Shown here piece by piece: positions 19,302 to 31,614 of a DNA stretch of 62,542 nucleotides. The position numbers and the translations under genes are program-made. Each line of letters starts with the position of its first letter. Positions within the stretch are counted from its first letter, which is position 1. Source of the stretch: Amoebophrya sp. A120 (lineage: Eukaryota; Sar; Dinophyceae; Syndiniales; Amoebophryaceae); assembly GCA_905178155.1 (NCBI GenBank), contig CAJINV010000006.1:203212-265753 (forward strand), read 5' to 3'. The notes under the pieces are model-generated. The model had not been told where the DNA came from and made no database searches. It saw only the letters and a program-made list of their open reading frames with translations.

Positions 19302-20758
19302 AGCATGCAATGAAAAACTGTATTGCAGTCGAACGCAAGTCTGCTTTTGTTCGAACGCAAGCTTTCCACTTTATTACAGCACTGCATTTTTCAAGTGGCC
19401 CCTTCTGGTGACTGACAGGTTTCTACTGGGTACTGTGGATAATGATCAACAACACTTCTCCTCCGGTTAGACGAGAACTGGAAGGACGACGGATTTTTGA
19501 ACAAGAAGAACCTCTCCAGGCGTAAAACTCGGACGAAAGAGCAAGGGCAGCAAAGCAGGCAAACTCAATAGCACATACGGCAGACCATTGCCACGATTCA
19601 CGAGAGCAGCTTCCTTGTGCGAGGTCAGACCACAGGAACACCACAAAACAAAAATGGCTTACAGAAATAGAGCGCAGGGCACTACTTTTCTCATTTCTGT
19701 CCCTTGGATCATCCACTGCACAAGGCTTGTTGCGATGCTTGGATTTCTCACTTGGAAGTATGCTGATTATACACTCGAGTCTAGCTACAGCTACTTACTT
19801 TGCCTTCCCAAAAAGAACTGGCCGCGTTCGTGCCGTTCAGATTCTTTGTAGTACTTAAGTGTCATTCTTTGTGTAGGTCAGGCAATTCTTCAATACATAT
19901 ACAACGAAAAGAAAGTCGAGTAATCCAGGAATTCCAATTCAAACTAAAGTTGGCGTCATAAGCGATAAACTTTCCTTCATGTTGGTTAAAATTGTTAGTA
20001 CAGAGGCTGAACCTTCATGTTGAGTAAATCATTCATGTTAGTGGACCGCATAATGAAGGAAGCACTACTTTCTGTTCCGGTCACCATATGCCTTCGGGCG
20101 TTTCTTCTACTACTGGTGAAAAACTTCTCGAGCTTCAAAACTCATACTATAGGTCATTACTTTTGCTGTGGTTGTTGGCGCCGCGCCTTATTGTAGCAGT
20201 CTCCGTGCTTTTTCTGATGGTAAACTCCTGCTCTGTGAAAATCCGTTCGTTTCACGTTTCACGTGTAAAGAAGAAAAATGCTTCAGCGGGAAAAAAACGT
20301 AAACTTACGTCAAACTTCAACGCCCACATCAAAACTTGTCACCATTTCTTTGTCTCTTCTAAGTCATGCACGCAACCCCTTATTTCTGTTTCGGAGTGCA
20401 TACACGCCCGTCTTCACATCGTAGCAGTTCCAAAGCTAGAATGTGAGGCTACGCAGTCGGCGTTCATCACAGTAAATAAAATCAAGATCATACAGGTCAA
20501 ATACATCGATCAGGACTAAGAGACCACTACTTTTTCTTGGATAACGTAGATGAGCTCCATCTATTTATCAATTCCATTTACACCATCCATGCTGGATACG
20601 GAGGCTCAGCCAAGGCTGTCTCGCCACGGTAAAAAAATTCAGGCCCAATGCCCCTTGCAATAATTGACACCAACGCCCGCCCGGCTGCTGTTCGTTACAA
20701 AGGGCGCTATCACTCCTTCGTCCGAAACCAATTCGAAGTTTCGTTGTCGTAGCCCCTC
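19302..20758. other. Left part of the block, no supported gene
   Basis: AT-rich, with only short unrelated open frames on both strands. It contains the left 18-bp inverted repeat at 19379-19396. Confidence 0.5.
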
Positions 20759-22974
20759 TTATTTCTTTCTCTCCCCTCCGGGCTTCAGGACCTTTTTCCA
20801 GCTTTTCTTCCCGCGCCGCTGACCTCTTGTGTCGCGCTTAGAAGCGTTTCGTCCGCGCGTGCCTTTATGCGGCTGCGATCGGTCTTGTCCCCGAACTGTT
20901 CGTCCTCCCGTTTGTTTGCGCAAAAGCTTTGCCTCCGCTGCTTCGCGTTGTTTCCACTGCTCTCGCTTCTCCGCCTGCGCGGAGTGGTAGCTGCGCTCGA
21001 GATGGAGGACATGCTCTGGCTCGGCCGGCGTCGTTCTCTGCTGCGCGGACCACGAGAAAATTTTCTTGGACACCTCGGCTAGGAGTTTCCCGAAGCCGCG
21101 CCGCACACCCTCGTCGCGGTTTTCGTCATCGCCACCTCCGTCTCCACCGACAGTGCGGAGCATCTGCAGCACCCCGTCGACGCACCTCTTTGGCCGATTG
21201 GTCTTCACCGACAGTTGGGAGAGCCGGCGGCCCAGCTCTTCCATGTCGTACCCATCGCACTTTTCAGGCTCGCCTTCCACCGTGGCCCACCGGAAGCCCA
21301 CGACGCTCCTGTCAGTCCCAACAGCAGCGTCCTCGGACACTACGCGGCGCTGAATGCACTCCTTGGCCCCGTTGCCGGGCTGCGGACAGTACACGGACTG
21401 GTGCTCGTCGCCTTTCGCGGAACAGTACTCAGCCTCGCGCACGTACCGGTCGTTGATGCGCACTTCGCACGGGGACATCCCGTGTTCCCGCACGGCCGTG
21501 GTGATGACTCGCGCCGTGCCAGCGTCCTTTGCGTGCTGCAGCACCTGTGCGCCGACGATGTCCGTCAGGCGGGACCAAAGCGCGGGCTCACAGGTCGGCG
21601 CCGCGATCGTGACGCGCAAGGAGCTGTTGCTGAATTCGTGCGACCACCATTTTTCCTTACCGGTCGCGAACATGTCCCCGGAAACGCTGCAACAAGCGGC
21701 CATATTAATATCTCCCACCGTGCAATAGCTCGCTCCCGGCTGGCCGTTCGCGAGGCAGTACTGCGACAGCACGGGCTGCGGCCGCGGTTGTTCCATCGTG
21801 GAGGCTCGTTTGATCGATCGGACGTGGGATTTCTTACGGCGGGCCGCGGGCCGGGACGTCGCCCGCCGCCTTTCCCAGGACAGCATTCCCATGTCCTTTA
21901 CGATGAGGACACCCCCAGATGAGACATCGGCGAGGGAGGTGGGCACTGCGGTTGGCCCGTTGAACTGCAGATTGAATCCGGTCGGGGTCGCGGTGAAGGT
22001 GGTCCGCGTAAGCACTGCGACTAGCAGTAGCAGCTGCAAGATCGTGCGGAGGCTTCGACTGGCCAACGCGAGGTGTCGCTGCACGACCTGCGCGATCACC
22101 GAGATGTTCTGCAGAATGTCCGGTAGCAGCGAGGACGCCAGATCGGTACCAACGCCGGTGCCACCCATGTCGGTGTAAATTTCCAGACAGGCCCGGGCAC
22201 AGTCGCCAACAAAATGCACCATGCGGTTGTTGGCCAGCAGGATTCGGTCCTGTGTTTGGGGGGCGACGGCTCGCGGAGCGAGTGAAGAGCGGTCTTCGCG
22301 CTCAGCATCAGGCGTCATGTCAGTTGCAGGCTCTAGGCGTGAATGAGGGCGGCCGTGTTCGGACGTCGGGTCCACCGCCTGCTCCACGTTGGCAACAGGA
22401 GCCACAAGTGTTTGATTTGGCACCGGAGCGCTGCCGCCTTCGGAAGCTAATCCGTCATCACCTGACTGAGCTTCATCTGTGCCGCGTACTCCATGTGTGC
22501 TCGCTGCAGCTTGAAGGTCTGCGCGCGGGGAAAAGGACGACGACTGCCGCGAATGCGCGCCGGGACTTGCTGCTCGCGAAGATTGACGGCTACCAGATGA
22601 GGACTGCCCTTGGCCTTGTTCTTCTGGAAGGCTTCGGAGTTCAGCGGCGTCGATACTCGGGCGAGTCATAGCGCCCATGACAGATCTCAAGTCCCGCACT
22701 TCCGCTAAATTTGCGCGAAACCGATTCGCCATGAACCACACACCTGGCTCGATCGCGCGCCGTTTCCTGTCCAAATCAGGCGTGTCGAGCACCGGCTGCA
22801 GCTTTTCACCCACATATCCGGCAATCTTTTGGAGAAATGTGTTGATGAACTGTCTCCGGGATGTGTTGTACGCATCGCCTTCCTCGCGAAACTCTGGCTT
22901 CGGACGGATTTCGTTGCACGAGGCAATAATTACGATACCATCGTCGCGAACTTCTTCATCTTCGGGCTTGACGA
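20759..22974 (-). CDS. g03: membrane protein with Cys-rich and basic regions, 5' incomplete
   Basis: Unrecognised protein. The last exon runs from about 22974 (acceptor CTATACAG) to the stop at 20759, about 740 aa; no upstream exon or ATG start was identified. In order: a helical start with RDDGIVIIAS; a Ser/Gly/Arg-rich linker with SSRAASPGAHS; one hydrophobic helix at about residues 310-330 (TILQLLLLVAVL); a Cys-rich region of about 200 residues (YCTVGDINMAACC, YCSAKGDEHQSVYC); and a very basic C-terminus ending GGERKK. The DGI start and the SRAASPGAHS stretch are shared with g04, so these are paralogues. One membrane pass is likely; topology is not determinable. No introner lies inside. 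Confidence 0.7.
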
Positions 22975-23184
22975 GATGAAGTTCCTGTATAGATGGTTTT
23001 TATATAGAGATGATTGCGCCTCTTCTAGTTCTATCTACTATAGATACGTCTCAGTGTAGTTCTAACGCTCAGTGCCGACGTGTCCGGCAGTCGTCTTTGT
23101 AGTCAGTGGACACTTTGAATTTGATGAATTTCCACTTTTACCCAAACGCGATGGAGCGCGCGTATTTATTTCTCATTTTTCTAC

Positions 23185-24731
23185 TTACATCTGCTGAGGA
23201 GCGAATATTGCAGCGAAAAGCCCCAACATTAAAATCACCAGGAACAGGATCGCAACGTGCTGTCGCTTTCTGCACCAACGAAAGTTACGCCGGCCACTGC
23301 AGGGACTTGCACTGCCAAATAGCTTACTTTTATAACTATACCTGCGGCAACCCCCGCACCCAGCCCGTACGGAAGAAGAAATCCGGCATGTTTCTGTAGC
23401 TTCTTGGCACCCAACGTGCGTCCATTGGCGGTTCCAATAACCATTGCTCAAGGGGATGCTGGTCGCCGGCACACCTGCGCTCGCTATACGACCCTCCACA
23501 GAGGCTCTTGCTTAATTCGCGAGCGGCCTCGTCTCTTTTTCTGTCTGGGAGAAGCGCTGAGTCTCTGTTCCACCAAGCTGCTAGCATATCCCTACGGGTG
23601 CCGGTAAACTTGAAAACGCCGACAAAGTTCAGATGCAGATTGTTGAGTCCAAAAGGATCTGCCGACGGCCCATTCCCATCGCCTGTCGGGGGTGCGCTGT
23701 CTGGACGAGGACGGCGATTATCGGGGGCGCGCTGAAGACCTGCGCGCCGGGACGAGGACGACGTTTGCGAATGCGCGCCAGGACTTGCTGCCCGCGAAGA
23801 TCGACGGCTTCCAGGAAACTGCCCTCGGTCTGCCGACTCATGTTCCCCATCGGTGTCGCCCGCACCGCTCCGGGAGGGAGTACTGCTTCGAGACGAGTTC
23901 ACATCGGAGGGCGGCGGGACATCGGCATCAGAATCTATTTCGCTCAATGGCAGCTCCTGCTGCTCATCTTCGAAGCCTTCATCCTCGTCTGATGCTGCAT
24001 CGACTTCGTCTCCAACCGGGCACGAAAACCTAACCTCCACCTGCTCCGCGTCCGTTGTACCTCCATACGGCAGAGTGAGGCTCGTCCTCGGCGCAGGCAA
24101 GGGACCGCTAGGGCCCACGGCATAGCTTCCAACCACCTGCACGTCGTCCCAGTGCGTTTTGTCCGCAGACTGCGTTCGGCGTCTAGAACTTCCTGGCGCA
24201 GAGTCGATCTTCAGATCAGGACAGAACGCCTTACTCCCAGATGCGACGCCTGACATTGCTGACCCGATACTTGGTTCCGGGAATCCGGCAGTGCACTTGC
24301 GTCCTGCTTCCGGGAACAGTGATCGGGGAGGCTTCCCCAAATTTCCCACCTTGGCAAAGGCCGGCTTTGCTGCTGTCAGCATTGGTTCGGTCTCCGGTTG
24401 TTCTTTACGCAGAAGTTCCGGGATAAAGTCCCACACTGCCTCAATGCCTCGTGGTTCCTGCACGGAGTCTCCGCTGTCTCCTGATCCTCTTGCCGCGGTA
24501 AGAGAGAACGCTTCGTTCCACAGTAAAATATTGTCAAACGCGGTAGCGACTTGGGCTAGTGCTGGCGACCCAATAAAAAAACGCTTTCGACTCTCGTGCG
24601 CAACTCTGGCGAGTTGTTGCAGTAGGGCACTTGCTAGGAAAACCTTTCCTGCGGAAATCGCATTGCTGCTCTTCTTCCAAATCGAGATTGCAAATATTCC
24701 GTCGTTCTTCGCGCTACGGGCAACCAAGGCG
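23185..24731 (-). CDS. g04: paralogue of g03 with C-terminal membrane helix
   Basis: Unrecognised. The main exon starts after a TCAG acceptor at about 24732 (VALVARSAKNDGIFAI) and ends at a GTATAG donor near 23341. A last exon encodes RQHVAILFLVILMLGLF and APQQM, with the stop at 23185; the acceptor is uncertain. Features: a helical N-terminal part like g03, an acidic/Ser-rich middle (DAASDEDEGFEDEQQ), the SSRAASPGAHS stretch, a motif LNFVGVFKF with AAWWNRD that is shared with g05, and a terminal hydrophobic helix. Only 57 bp separate it from the g05 frame, so g05 and g04 may be one transcript or one gene joined by a short intron. Confidence 0.6.
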
Positions 24732-24787
24732 ACCTGATTTTTTCAGTTGCAATAGTAAATTCAGATATAATATATTAGTGAAGTAAG

Positions 24788-26090
24788 TCACGATGTTGCA
24801 AGGAAAGACCAGTGGACGTATTTGGAAAAATACTCGTGTTCTAAACAAGATACTTTTGCTCGGACCGGGAACAATACAATCACGATGAGTCCACCAGTTA
24901 AAAGAGTTTCTGAAACCTGTCCCGCGTCGTGCTCCTGGTGCAGTGAAGACGTATCCTCAGCCGGCTTCTCCTGGGTAAACTCCGTCAGGCCATTGACCAG
25001 GAGATAGGCGTCTTCATTTCCGAGTCGAGGTGCTGCCTTTGCGATGGCGCTGCGAATTGTCTGTTGGAGTCGCTGCCGCTTTTCTTTGGCGCCCCGGGGG
25101 TACTGGTCCTTGTTCCACCAGGCAACGGGCTCCACTTGTGCCTCGCCTGGTTTGGGCCGTATGACCACCACCCCCAGAAATGTAAGCAGAGCTTCTTGGT
25201 GCCCAAAGGTCCTCGACGCCCTCATGAAGTTAATTTGGCTATCGCGGCCCACGGAGCCAACTAGTTCGCCACCTCGCCCATTTCCCCCATTTTGTGGGTC
25301 GTTTCCGTCACGGTGGTTCCTCTTTGCACGTTTGTCACCCCCTTGATCATTGCCGCCACCACCACCACCACCGGCACCAGGGTCATCACCACCTCTTCCA
25401 CGCGGGGGCCCGGACGAACCTGTTTTGAGTGCGAAAAGTTTCATCACTATTCCCTTTTATACTTCATCTTTTGTGCCAAAGAATATTGGTAAATGAGTTT
25501 TTGTACATACTAGTAGTCAAACTAAAACTATCACGAAGTGTACTTTTACTAGATTTTGGATTCAAAATAATGGTTATTTTGCGGATGCTGAAGTTCAGCA
25601 GCTGAACAGAAACAGATATCTTCAAACCTGGCATGCGAGGGGGGTTTGACAGCCCGACACGCAAGGCAAGGTAGCCTTCGGCCTGCACCTGGGACCGCTG
25701 GGCGGGACGACGTGACGAAGATTGGCGTGCGCCAAGGTGCATTCCCTCGATGCCATTTATCAATGCAACCACACCGTTGCGCACATCCATCATCTCGTTG
25801 AGGGCTTTGGGAGAAAAATTCGCAATTTTTGGGTTGGAAAAGGACCAGTCGTCGCTTTGATTACTCAGCGTCGGCGCTGCCAAGGTGCCGGCCTTTGTTT
25901 GCTTCGTCGTGTGACGCTCAAAACGTGCTGTCGAAAGGAGACCGGCAGGCATCCGGAGTCCCTTATTGTTCTTTCGGAGGTTGTGCTCCTCGTAGGCACG
26001 CATTGCAGCACTAATCGGCCAGTACATATCCTTCAGCTTCCTGTTCAGGAAAACCGGAAAAGTAGGAGCCACGACGAAGAACCCCGGTTC
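24788..26090 (-). CDS. g05: paralogue of g04, Gly-rich, WWNKD motif, membrane helix
   Basis: Unrecognised. Exon 1 is about 26090-25628 and exon 2 is 25419-24788, joined by a GT-AG intron (25420-25627) that keeps frame at RMPG/SSGPP. Exon 1 carries a helical segment (NRKLKDMYWPISAAM) and a Ser/Arg/Gln linker resembling that of g03 and g04. Exon 2 begins Gly/Asp-rich, then has LTFLGVVVI and AWWNKD, matching LNFVGVFKF and AWWNRD of g04, and ends with a hydrophobic helix (GGLIVIVLFPV). The start codon was not identified. A donor near 24810 could connect it to g04. Confidence 0.6.
25420..25627 (-). other. Conventional GT-AG intron in g05
   Basis: Minus-strand donor CCAG|GTTTGAAG and acceptor AACAG|GTTCG, 208 bp, with no inverted-repeat arms. 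Phase 1 removal keeps the frame. Confidence 0.65.
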
Positions 26091-26888
26091 TTATATGAAA
26101 GCAAAGCTTAGTGCTGTCCTCGACTTCGCAACACCTCTATTAGAGGTGTTAAAGTTAATCTTTCGTAGAAGTGCAGAGCCCCTACTCCTACCAGCCAAGA
26201 AAAAACCTTCCGCAGTAATATCACACATACTGGTCTTAAGGAGCACCAACACGACTAGCAGATTTATGTGAACGAGCAGCTACAGGAGCTGTGCTTTCAG
26301 CATAATCAACATGCATATTTTCCTTCGCATGAAGTGCAGCAGAGCAATGAAGCCGAAACGGTCCAGTGCATCAAAAGTAAACCGTTTGTGCGCATTGCGG
26401 CTCTGTGTCTGCGACTACAAATCCCCGAAGAGTAAAAGGAAGTCCGAGAAGGCACGCTCTTCCGGTTCATATCGCCACTGCCTGGCACAGTGACGCCGAG
26501 CTGCACAAACTCGACTCCGGGGCCCACATCGATACCTGTGAGGTTTACAATTGTTGCAACTGGTAAATAAAATCATCCAAACGGCGCGCGACCCAGAATG
26601 CGCTAATGCAATAGAGAAAGTCCAGTGTTCAAATGCAATGCAGAATCGTAATCGTCCGCGGAAGAAAAAGCGCTCAGTGCTTTGACAGCATGGCAAAGAG
26701 CGCATTCATCTCCTAGGATAGTTGAATATCGTGGCGCTGGTGATTACTATGCATGTGGTATCGAAGGAAACGGATACGTGAAAGTCGGCCAACATGCGGC
26801 ATGACCTGACGCTTCCGAGATTCGGTACTAAGCCTTCTCTTCATCCTCGCAAACGCACGCTAGAAAAGTGCACGCACATCAACAGAGT
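26091..26888. other. Spacer between g06 and g05, no supported gene
   Basis: Short open frames on both strands without start context, domain or splice support. Confidence 0.45.
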
Positions 26889-27966
26889 TCACACATAAAA
26901 TGTACTCTGCCCCCGCTCGTCGGTCGGTCGTTTCGCGCAATGGTGCAGAGCTTCCCCAAAGCGTGTGGTCAACGATTCGTCGTTGTTAGCTAGGAGCATT
27001 GACTCCGCGCGCCGTCTTTGTAAAACAACTGCAGGTTCATTGGGGTCGCTGTCGTCGCTTCTGGCAATATACATCACATACAATGATCGGCAGTAACGCT
27101 CCTTCTTTCTCCTCGCATTCAGAGCATCGTCACTGCCCCCCGCAGCTATTTCCGGAAAATACAGTCTCTTCCACTCTGCATGGGTTCTGGGGTTGGCGGC
27201 GTAAAGGTCTTGTCCTGTGGTTTTCGTACACGTTGTGTGGCTGAGGAGGCATTCACCCAACAAATCAGACAACTGGCACAGAGGGGACGAAAGTACGGGT
27301 CATAGAGAAACTCAAATTTGACGAAAGTAAAAAGCAGCTTCATCACTAAAATAATGATATACTCATGCAGTAGGGTAGCAAAAGAAGTTGTTGCGCTTCA
27401 ATCAAAATCCGATCGTCGATTTTGAATATCATGCTGTGACATTCCACTAATGCACGTCTCCATGATTCACGCCCGAATCCGTCACTGAGAGGAAGTACAA
27501 TTTCTTTGATGACCGCTGCTGGGTCCACATCAAGGCCGTTTTCCCACTGGACGAAGCGCAAACTGCGTTGGCGAGAGGCCCGAATGATCCCGAGCTCCCG
27601 GCCCAAAACCTGATGCAGGTCTGCCAGAATTTGGTCGGCTGCATCGGGAGCAAGTCCTAACCCACTCCGCTGATCGATGAGGAAATCCTCTCTGATCTCC
27701 GAGAAGGCGGACACATACTTCTGACAGTCTTCGCACCCGAAGTGTGAGTTTTTTATCCCCAAGGACTTCCATGAGCGTCCAGCTGCTGTTTCGCCAGCTT
27801 CACCAGTTGCCCGGAAGCCGGAAGAAGACGAAGCGCTCGCCGCGGCCGACGCAAAGCTCGATAATAGGTGATATAGCTGGCAAAACAAAACCAGCAACGA
27901 ACCCACCTGCGCCTGTCGAGAAGGCAATCCCCTCGGTCGTATACAAGCTCTTTCAAGCGACACCAT
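26889..27966 (-). CDS. g06: predicted secreted or membrane protein
   Basis: Unrecognised. The start is the ATG at 27966-27964 in a good context (MVSLERAC), followed by a signal-anchor-like stretch VGSLLVLFCQLYHLL, then Ala/Ser-rich sequence and FGCEDCQKYVSAF. The first exon stays open to 27346. A second open stretch (LLGECLLSHTTC to the end at 26889), rich in Arg/Ala/Glu, very likely follows an intron whose acceptor may be CTGTGCCAG near 27271; the donor is not resolved. The CED motif resembles the start of the cassette in g07 and g08, but the rest does not align convincingly. Confidence 0.55.
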
Positions 27967-29446
27967 GGTCACACGGAATGAAAGTAGAAGCAATTCCAAT
28001 GAAGTCAGTCAACTGTTATTCGTGACGATACTGAACTTTGGACCGATACTGGTTTAAACAACACTACTACTCGTCTACAAAGCACTTATGCCACAAACTA
28101 GAAAGTTGAAGATGAAGAAGCACCTCTGCCACAAGGCACCTACTAGAAAGAAGATGAAGAAGGATTATACTGAAATAATTTTCATACGTGAAATTGCGAT
28201 TAGACGAGATTAATAGGACCAGCTGTGACAGAGAGAGGTAGAATAAACGCAATTTTGCGATGACGGGACTGGCTGCACATTACCGATTGAAGTTTCCTGG
28301 AATGCCAATTTGCTGCAGCAAGCTCTTAATTTTGATCGGGTGCAGCAAGCTATTTTTTCGGTCGGGAATGTTCATAGCAATATCTATCTGATCAACCTCT
28401 ACCATGCGGACAATTTGCCTGCCTACCAAATTTGCAGACACTCAGACAGATTAGAACCATGATCCCGAGAATTGCTATTTGATTCATGATCAGCATGATT
28501 TTATTTTTTGAACGATGACCCTTGGTGATTCGGGTTCTTGCGGATCAGCTTTCTCAATCCGATTGTCAATTTTCCGAACTAATGCATTTGTATCATGACC
28601 ATTCCAAGCATTTGAACGCTATCTATTCGCTCTTGATCTTGCTTGTGGGTCTATTCAGAGTGCTCACGAGCTCTCGGCGTAAACTTTAAACGATGCGGGA
28701 ATGAAAGCAAGCAAAGCGAACCCTATGGCCTCGTCGAGGGCGTGCGCGTGAACTAAAATTCTTTGCGCTCATATTCATGTTCCTGAGAAAGTAGAACTCC
28801 GCGTTTGAACTTATCTAAAAAACAGGAATCGCAACACGCATACTTACACGCAGGAGCCGCATTTTACAGGAGTCGCGGTTGTTATATTCAGTCACATTGT
28901 ACATCCATAATCTGCATGGTAGGACCCCAATTAAATTTCTGTCCCCCAAGCGCATTTCTGTGCTTTATGCCTGACGTTCGATTTCGTTACGCCGGCTAAT
29001 CTTGAAAGAATAGGTTTTTTTCACGACTAAACATAAGCAAGTACACGGCCAACAAAAGCAGCAGCCTTCCTTCCGTCGCCGCTGTTCAAACTCCAGCCGA
29101 AACTGGATGATGCGCAGATAAAGAGCGCGCGACTACATTCCTCTTTTTCGCATATGAATATCAATATTCTATGGCACATATGAAAATATTGCAACATTCA
29201 TAGGCGTTAAATATCATAAAAGTATAAAAATAATCATACAACAAAGTCAGTGCGTAAAGCTGCTGCATCACATATAAATACATAGATAATAATTCGTTGG
29301 TGTTTCGTAAAACGAACTGGAGGAGATTTTCTACATTTCCTGAAGGCTGTGGCCATTGGTGCGAAGTAGTTGCACTCCCATTTCTCCACCTGCTTTGCTG
29401 TCAAATTAGAATAGCGTCAAACGAAAACACGAGCCCACATTCCACA
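27967..29446. other. Spacer, no supported gene
   Basis: AT-rich sequence between g07 and g06 with no introner arms, no repeats visible by eye and no convincing reading frame. Confidence 0.45.
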
Positions 29447-31614
29447 TCAGCTTTGCCCCTGAGACCCGTTTCCGTTGTCGATTTTGGAAGGATAAAAGAC
29501 CAAAAATTTTCTCGGATTGTCAGAGAGCCTTTTCGGCACAAGTGGTGCGCGTTTATCGAGAAGCTTTTCGTATGATCCACGATCTCGCAGGCGCTGTGCA
29601 TGGAAGCTTCGCCAGTCCCACTGAAGTTGATTGTACGACCAACCGAGACCTACACCATCGGAACCACTCCGCCACTTCTTCGCAAATTTCCGAAAAATCT
29701 TGCGGAAAAATGGGTACCAACTTTCGTCTAGCGGTTCCCTTCTAACTGGCGTTGCCCGGAGACGTGGGTCGACAGCATTTATCAAATCTGGGTTCAGGCA
29801 GTAACCTGTATTATTTATGGATATGTTGGTCTTAGGTTTAGTTTCAGACACAAAAATTCTTTGAACAAGAATAGGACGGGTTGCGCCATCGGTCGCCAGG
29901 TGCTAAAGCCGCAACGATTCAGAACCAAAACGAAGCCAGGCATAGTCGAAGCTGAGGAGCAAAGATAAGCTTTAATGGAAGGGCCGGCCACACACGATAG
30001 CTAGGTTCACACTGAAATAAGTGCGCGGCACGCTGGTGTAGCATACGCATATCAATATCAACGTACGTCCAATAGCGCTGTAACGGTCACATTCACAACT
30101 CTCAACGAGGACACACATATTTTATCACCTTACCGTGCTTCACCGGAAATGGCAGCGTGTTGTAAACAAGATCATAGTTCTGAAACAGAAACTCCGTTGC
30201 CATAGCCACGCGGCACCTTCGATCCAAAATCAAGCGATTTGGATTCCGCGCCATGTTCACTTTCCTCGCGAAGTCAGACGGAGAAACAGGGAGGCCTTCC
30301 GACGCCTTCCAGCTCTTCCTGTAAAAAGCGTGCGCGACCGGTGGGTTCCAAACTACCACATGTCGCACCGAAACAGCTGCAGTCTGAGTTTTTTTGTTTC
30401 TATCCACCGTTGCACTTCGGGTCGCAGATGATTCTTCGTGGAAAAAATCCAGAACCTCGCGAAAAAATGCCTTGTCGCTTTTGTGGCACCCTTTTCGAAG
30501 CTTGTCCGAGTCGTAGGTCGGCAAGATGGAAAGGCCCACACTGCCTGCAGCTTCGTACAACGTAGCCGGATTGCACGTCTCCCTGACCATGGTCATCAGA
30601 AATCTTACCTGAAACAGAAGGTTAGAGTTGAAATTTTACAGATGCATAGATAGTATCTATTCAAAGGGCAAGCGCTAGTAACGCACAGGCAGTGGCAGCC
30701 AGTGAAGTGAGTCTGAGTGCATTGCCGACACGATCGCACCACCTTCGCCTTGCATTGAGAATAATCGTGTGCAAGTGGCAACGGCAGGCGAGCAAAAAAA
30801 AACGGAGTTGAAGGGAAACATATATTAATGTGCTGGCTCTACAAAAAGGCAGTACGCTCCAATCCGTAGCGGCCGCAGAAGTTCGTTTGCCACCCTGTGC
30901 TCGAGATACTTCAACTTCAGATTGGTATTTCTGTAAATAATCTCTGCCCAAATCCACTGTTGCGTTCCAGTAATCACGAGGCATTTTTGTGCCCAACCGC
31001 TCGCGCAAAACCTCTATGTAGAGGTCTTCACAGCTCTCCGTTCGGTCTTCCAATGCTCTACCCAGAGTCTGCTGTGCGCGGGCGGCTGCAGCAAGTTGTG
31101 CACCCGTTGCGTCTGCTTCCGAATTCGGCTTGGCAGTTCCCAACAATGCGGCTGCGTCCGCGGCGGATAAGAAGCTCAAGATGCCGCTCTGCTCATTCAA
31201 AAAACTCGTCGGTCCAGAAAGAAGCAGCCCCGGCTCTACACTTTTGATGTCCTTCAAAAGATCCCGCCGCACTTCCGGTACGGCAACGGGCTGCTTCGTC
31301 CTAACGGGCCTGTCCTCCGCTTGCAAGGCCTCCAACTGCGTTCCGGTATGATTTTGTTTTTGTTTCGGTGATGAATCGGTTCTGTCCAGCTTTATCTTTA
31401 TCCCCGCCTGGCTCCCTGCATTAGCAGTAGGGCCCGCCTGTGCAGTAGCCGCAGCGGCGCAGGTCGTGCCAGCGAGGAACATACTTGCCCCAACAACAAC
31501 ATGGCGCAGCAGCCAGATGCAAAAACCGAAATTGCTTCTCCACCGTAGCATAGTGTGCACTGGTACAATTCGGTCCGTTTGCGTTTCGTCCCCGCGCTTA
31601 TGCGTGCTCAACAT
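29447..31614 (-). CDS. g07: secreted protein with the CEDL/GYCLN cassette
   Basis: Unrecognised family. The start is the ATG at 31614-31612. An N-terminal hydrophobic stretch (FCIWLLRHVVVGASMFLA) reads as a signal peptide or anchor. The first exon ends near TDWS at a GTACTG donor (about 30860). It contains SCEDLYIEVL and PRDYWNATVDLG. The second exon, to 30134, has DKAFFREVLDFFHEE, HVVVWNPP and RCRVAMATEFLFQ and ends at a GTAAGG donor. The last exon starts at 29805 after ATACAG and encodes GYCLN, then FRKFAKKWRSGSDG and WSYNQLQWDW. The intron before GYCLN is phase 1, as in g08 and g09. Extracellular or luminal location is inferred from the N-terminus; no activity can be assigned. Confidence 0.7.
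29806..30133 (-). other. Conventional phase-1 intron before GYCLN in g07
   Basis: Minus-strand donor CACG|GTAAGG and acceptor ATACAG|GTTAC. The equivalent introns of g08 (33233-33492) and g09 (45813-45958) sit at the same codon position. Confidence 0.75.

Noticed and set aside
23404-24737. Plus-strand ORFs opposite g04
   Set aside because: They mirror the minus-strand coding frame; no start context, homologous motif or splice support.
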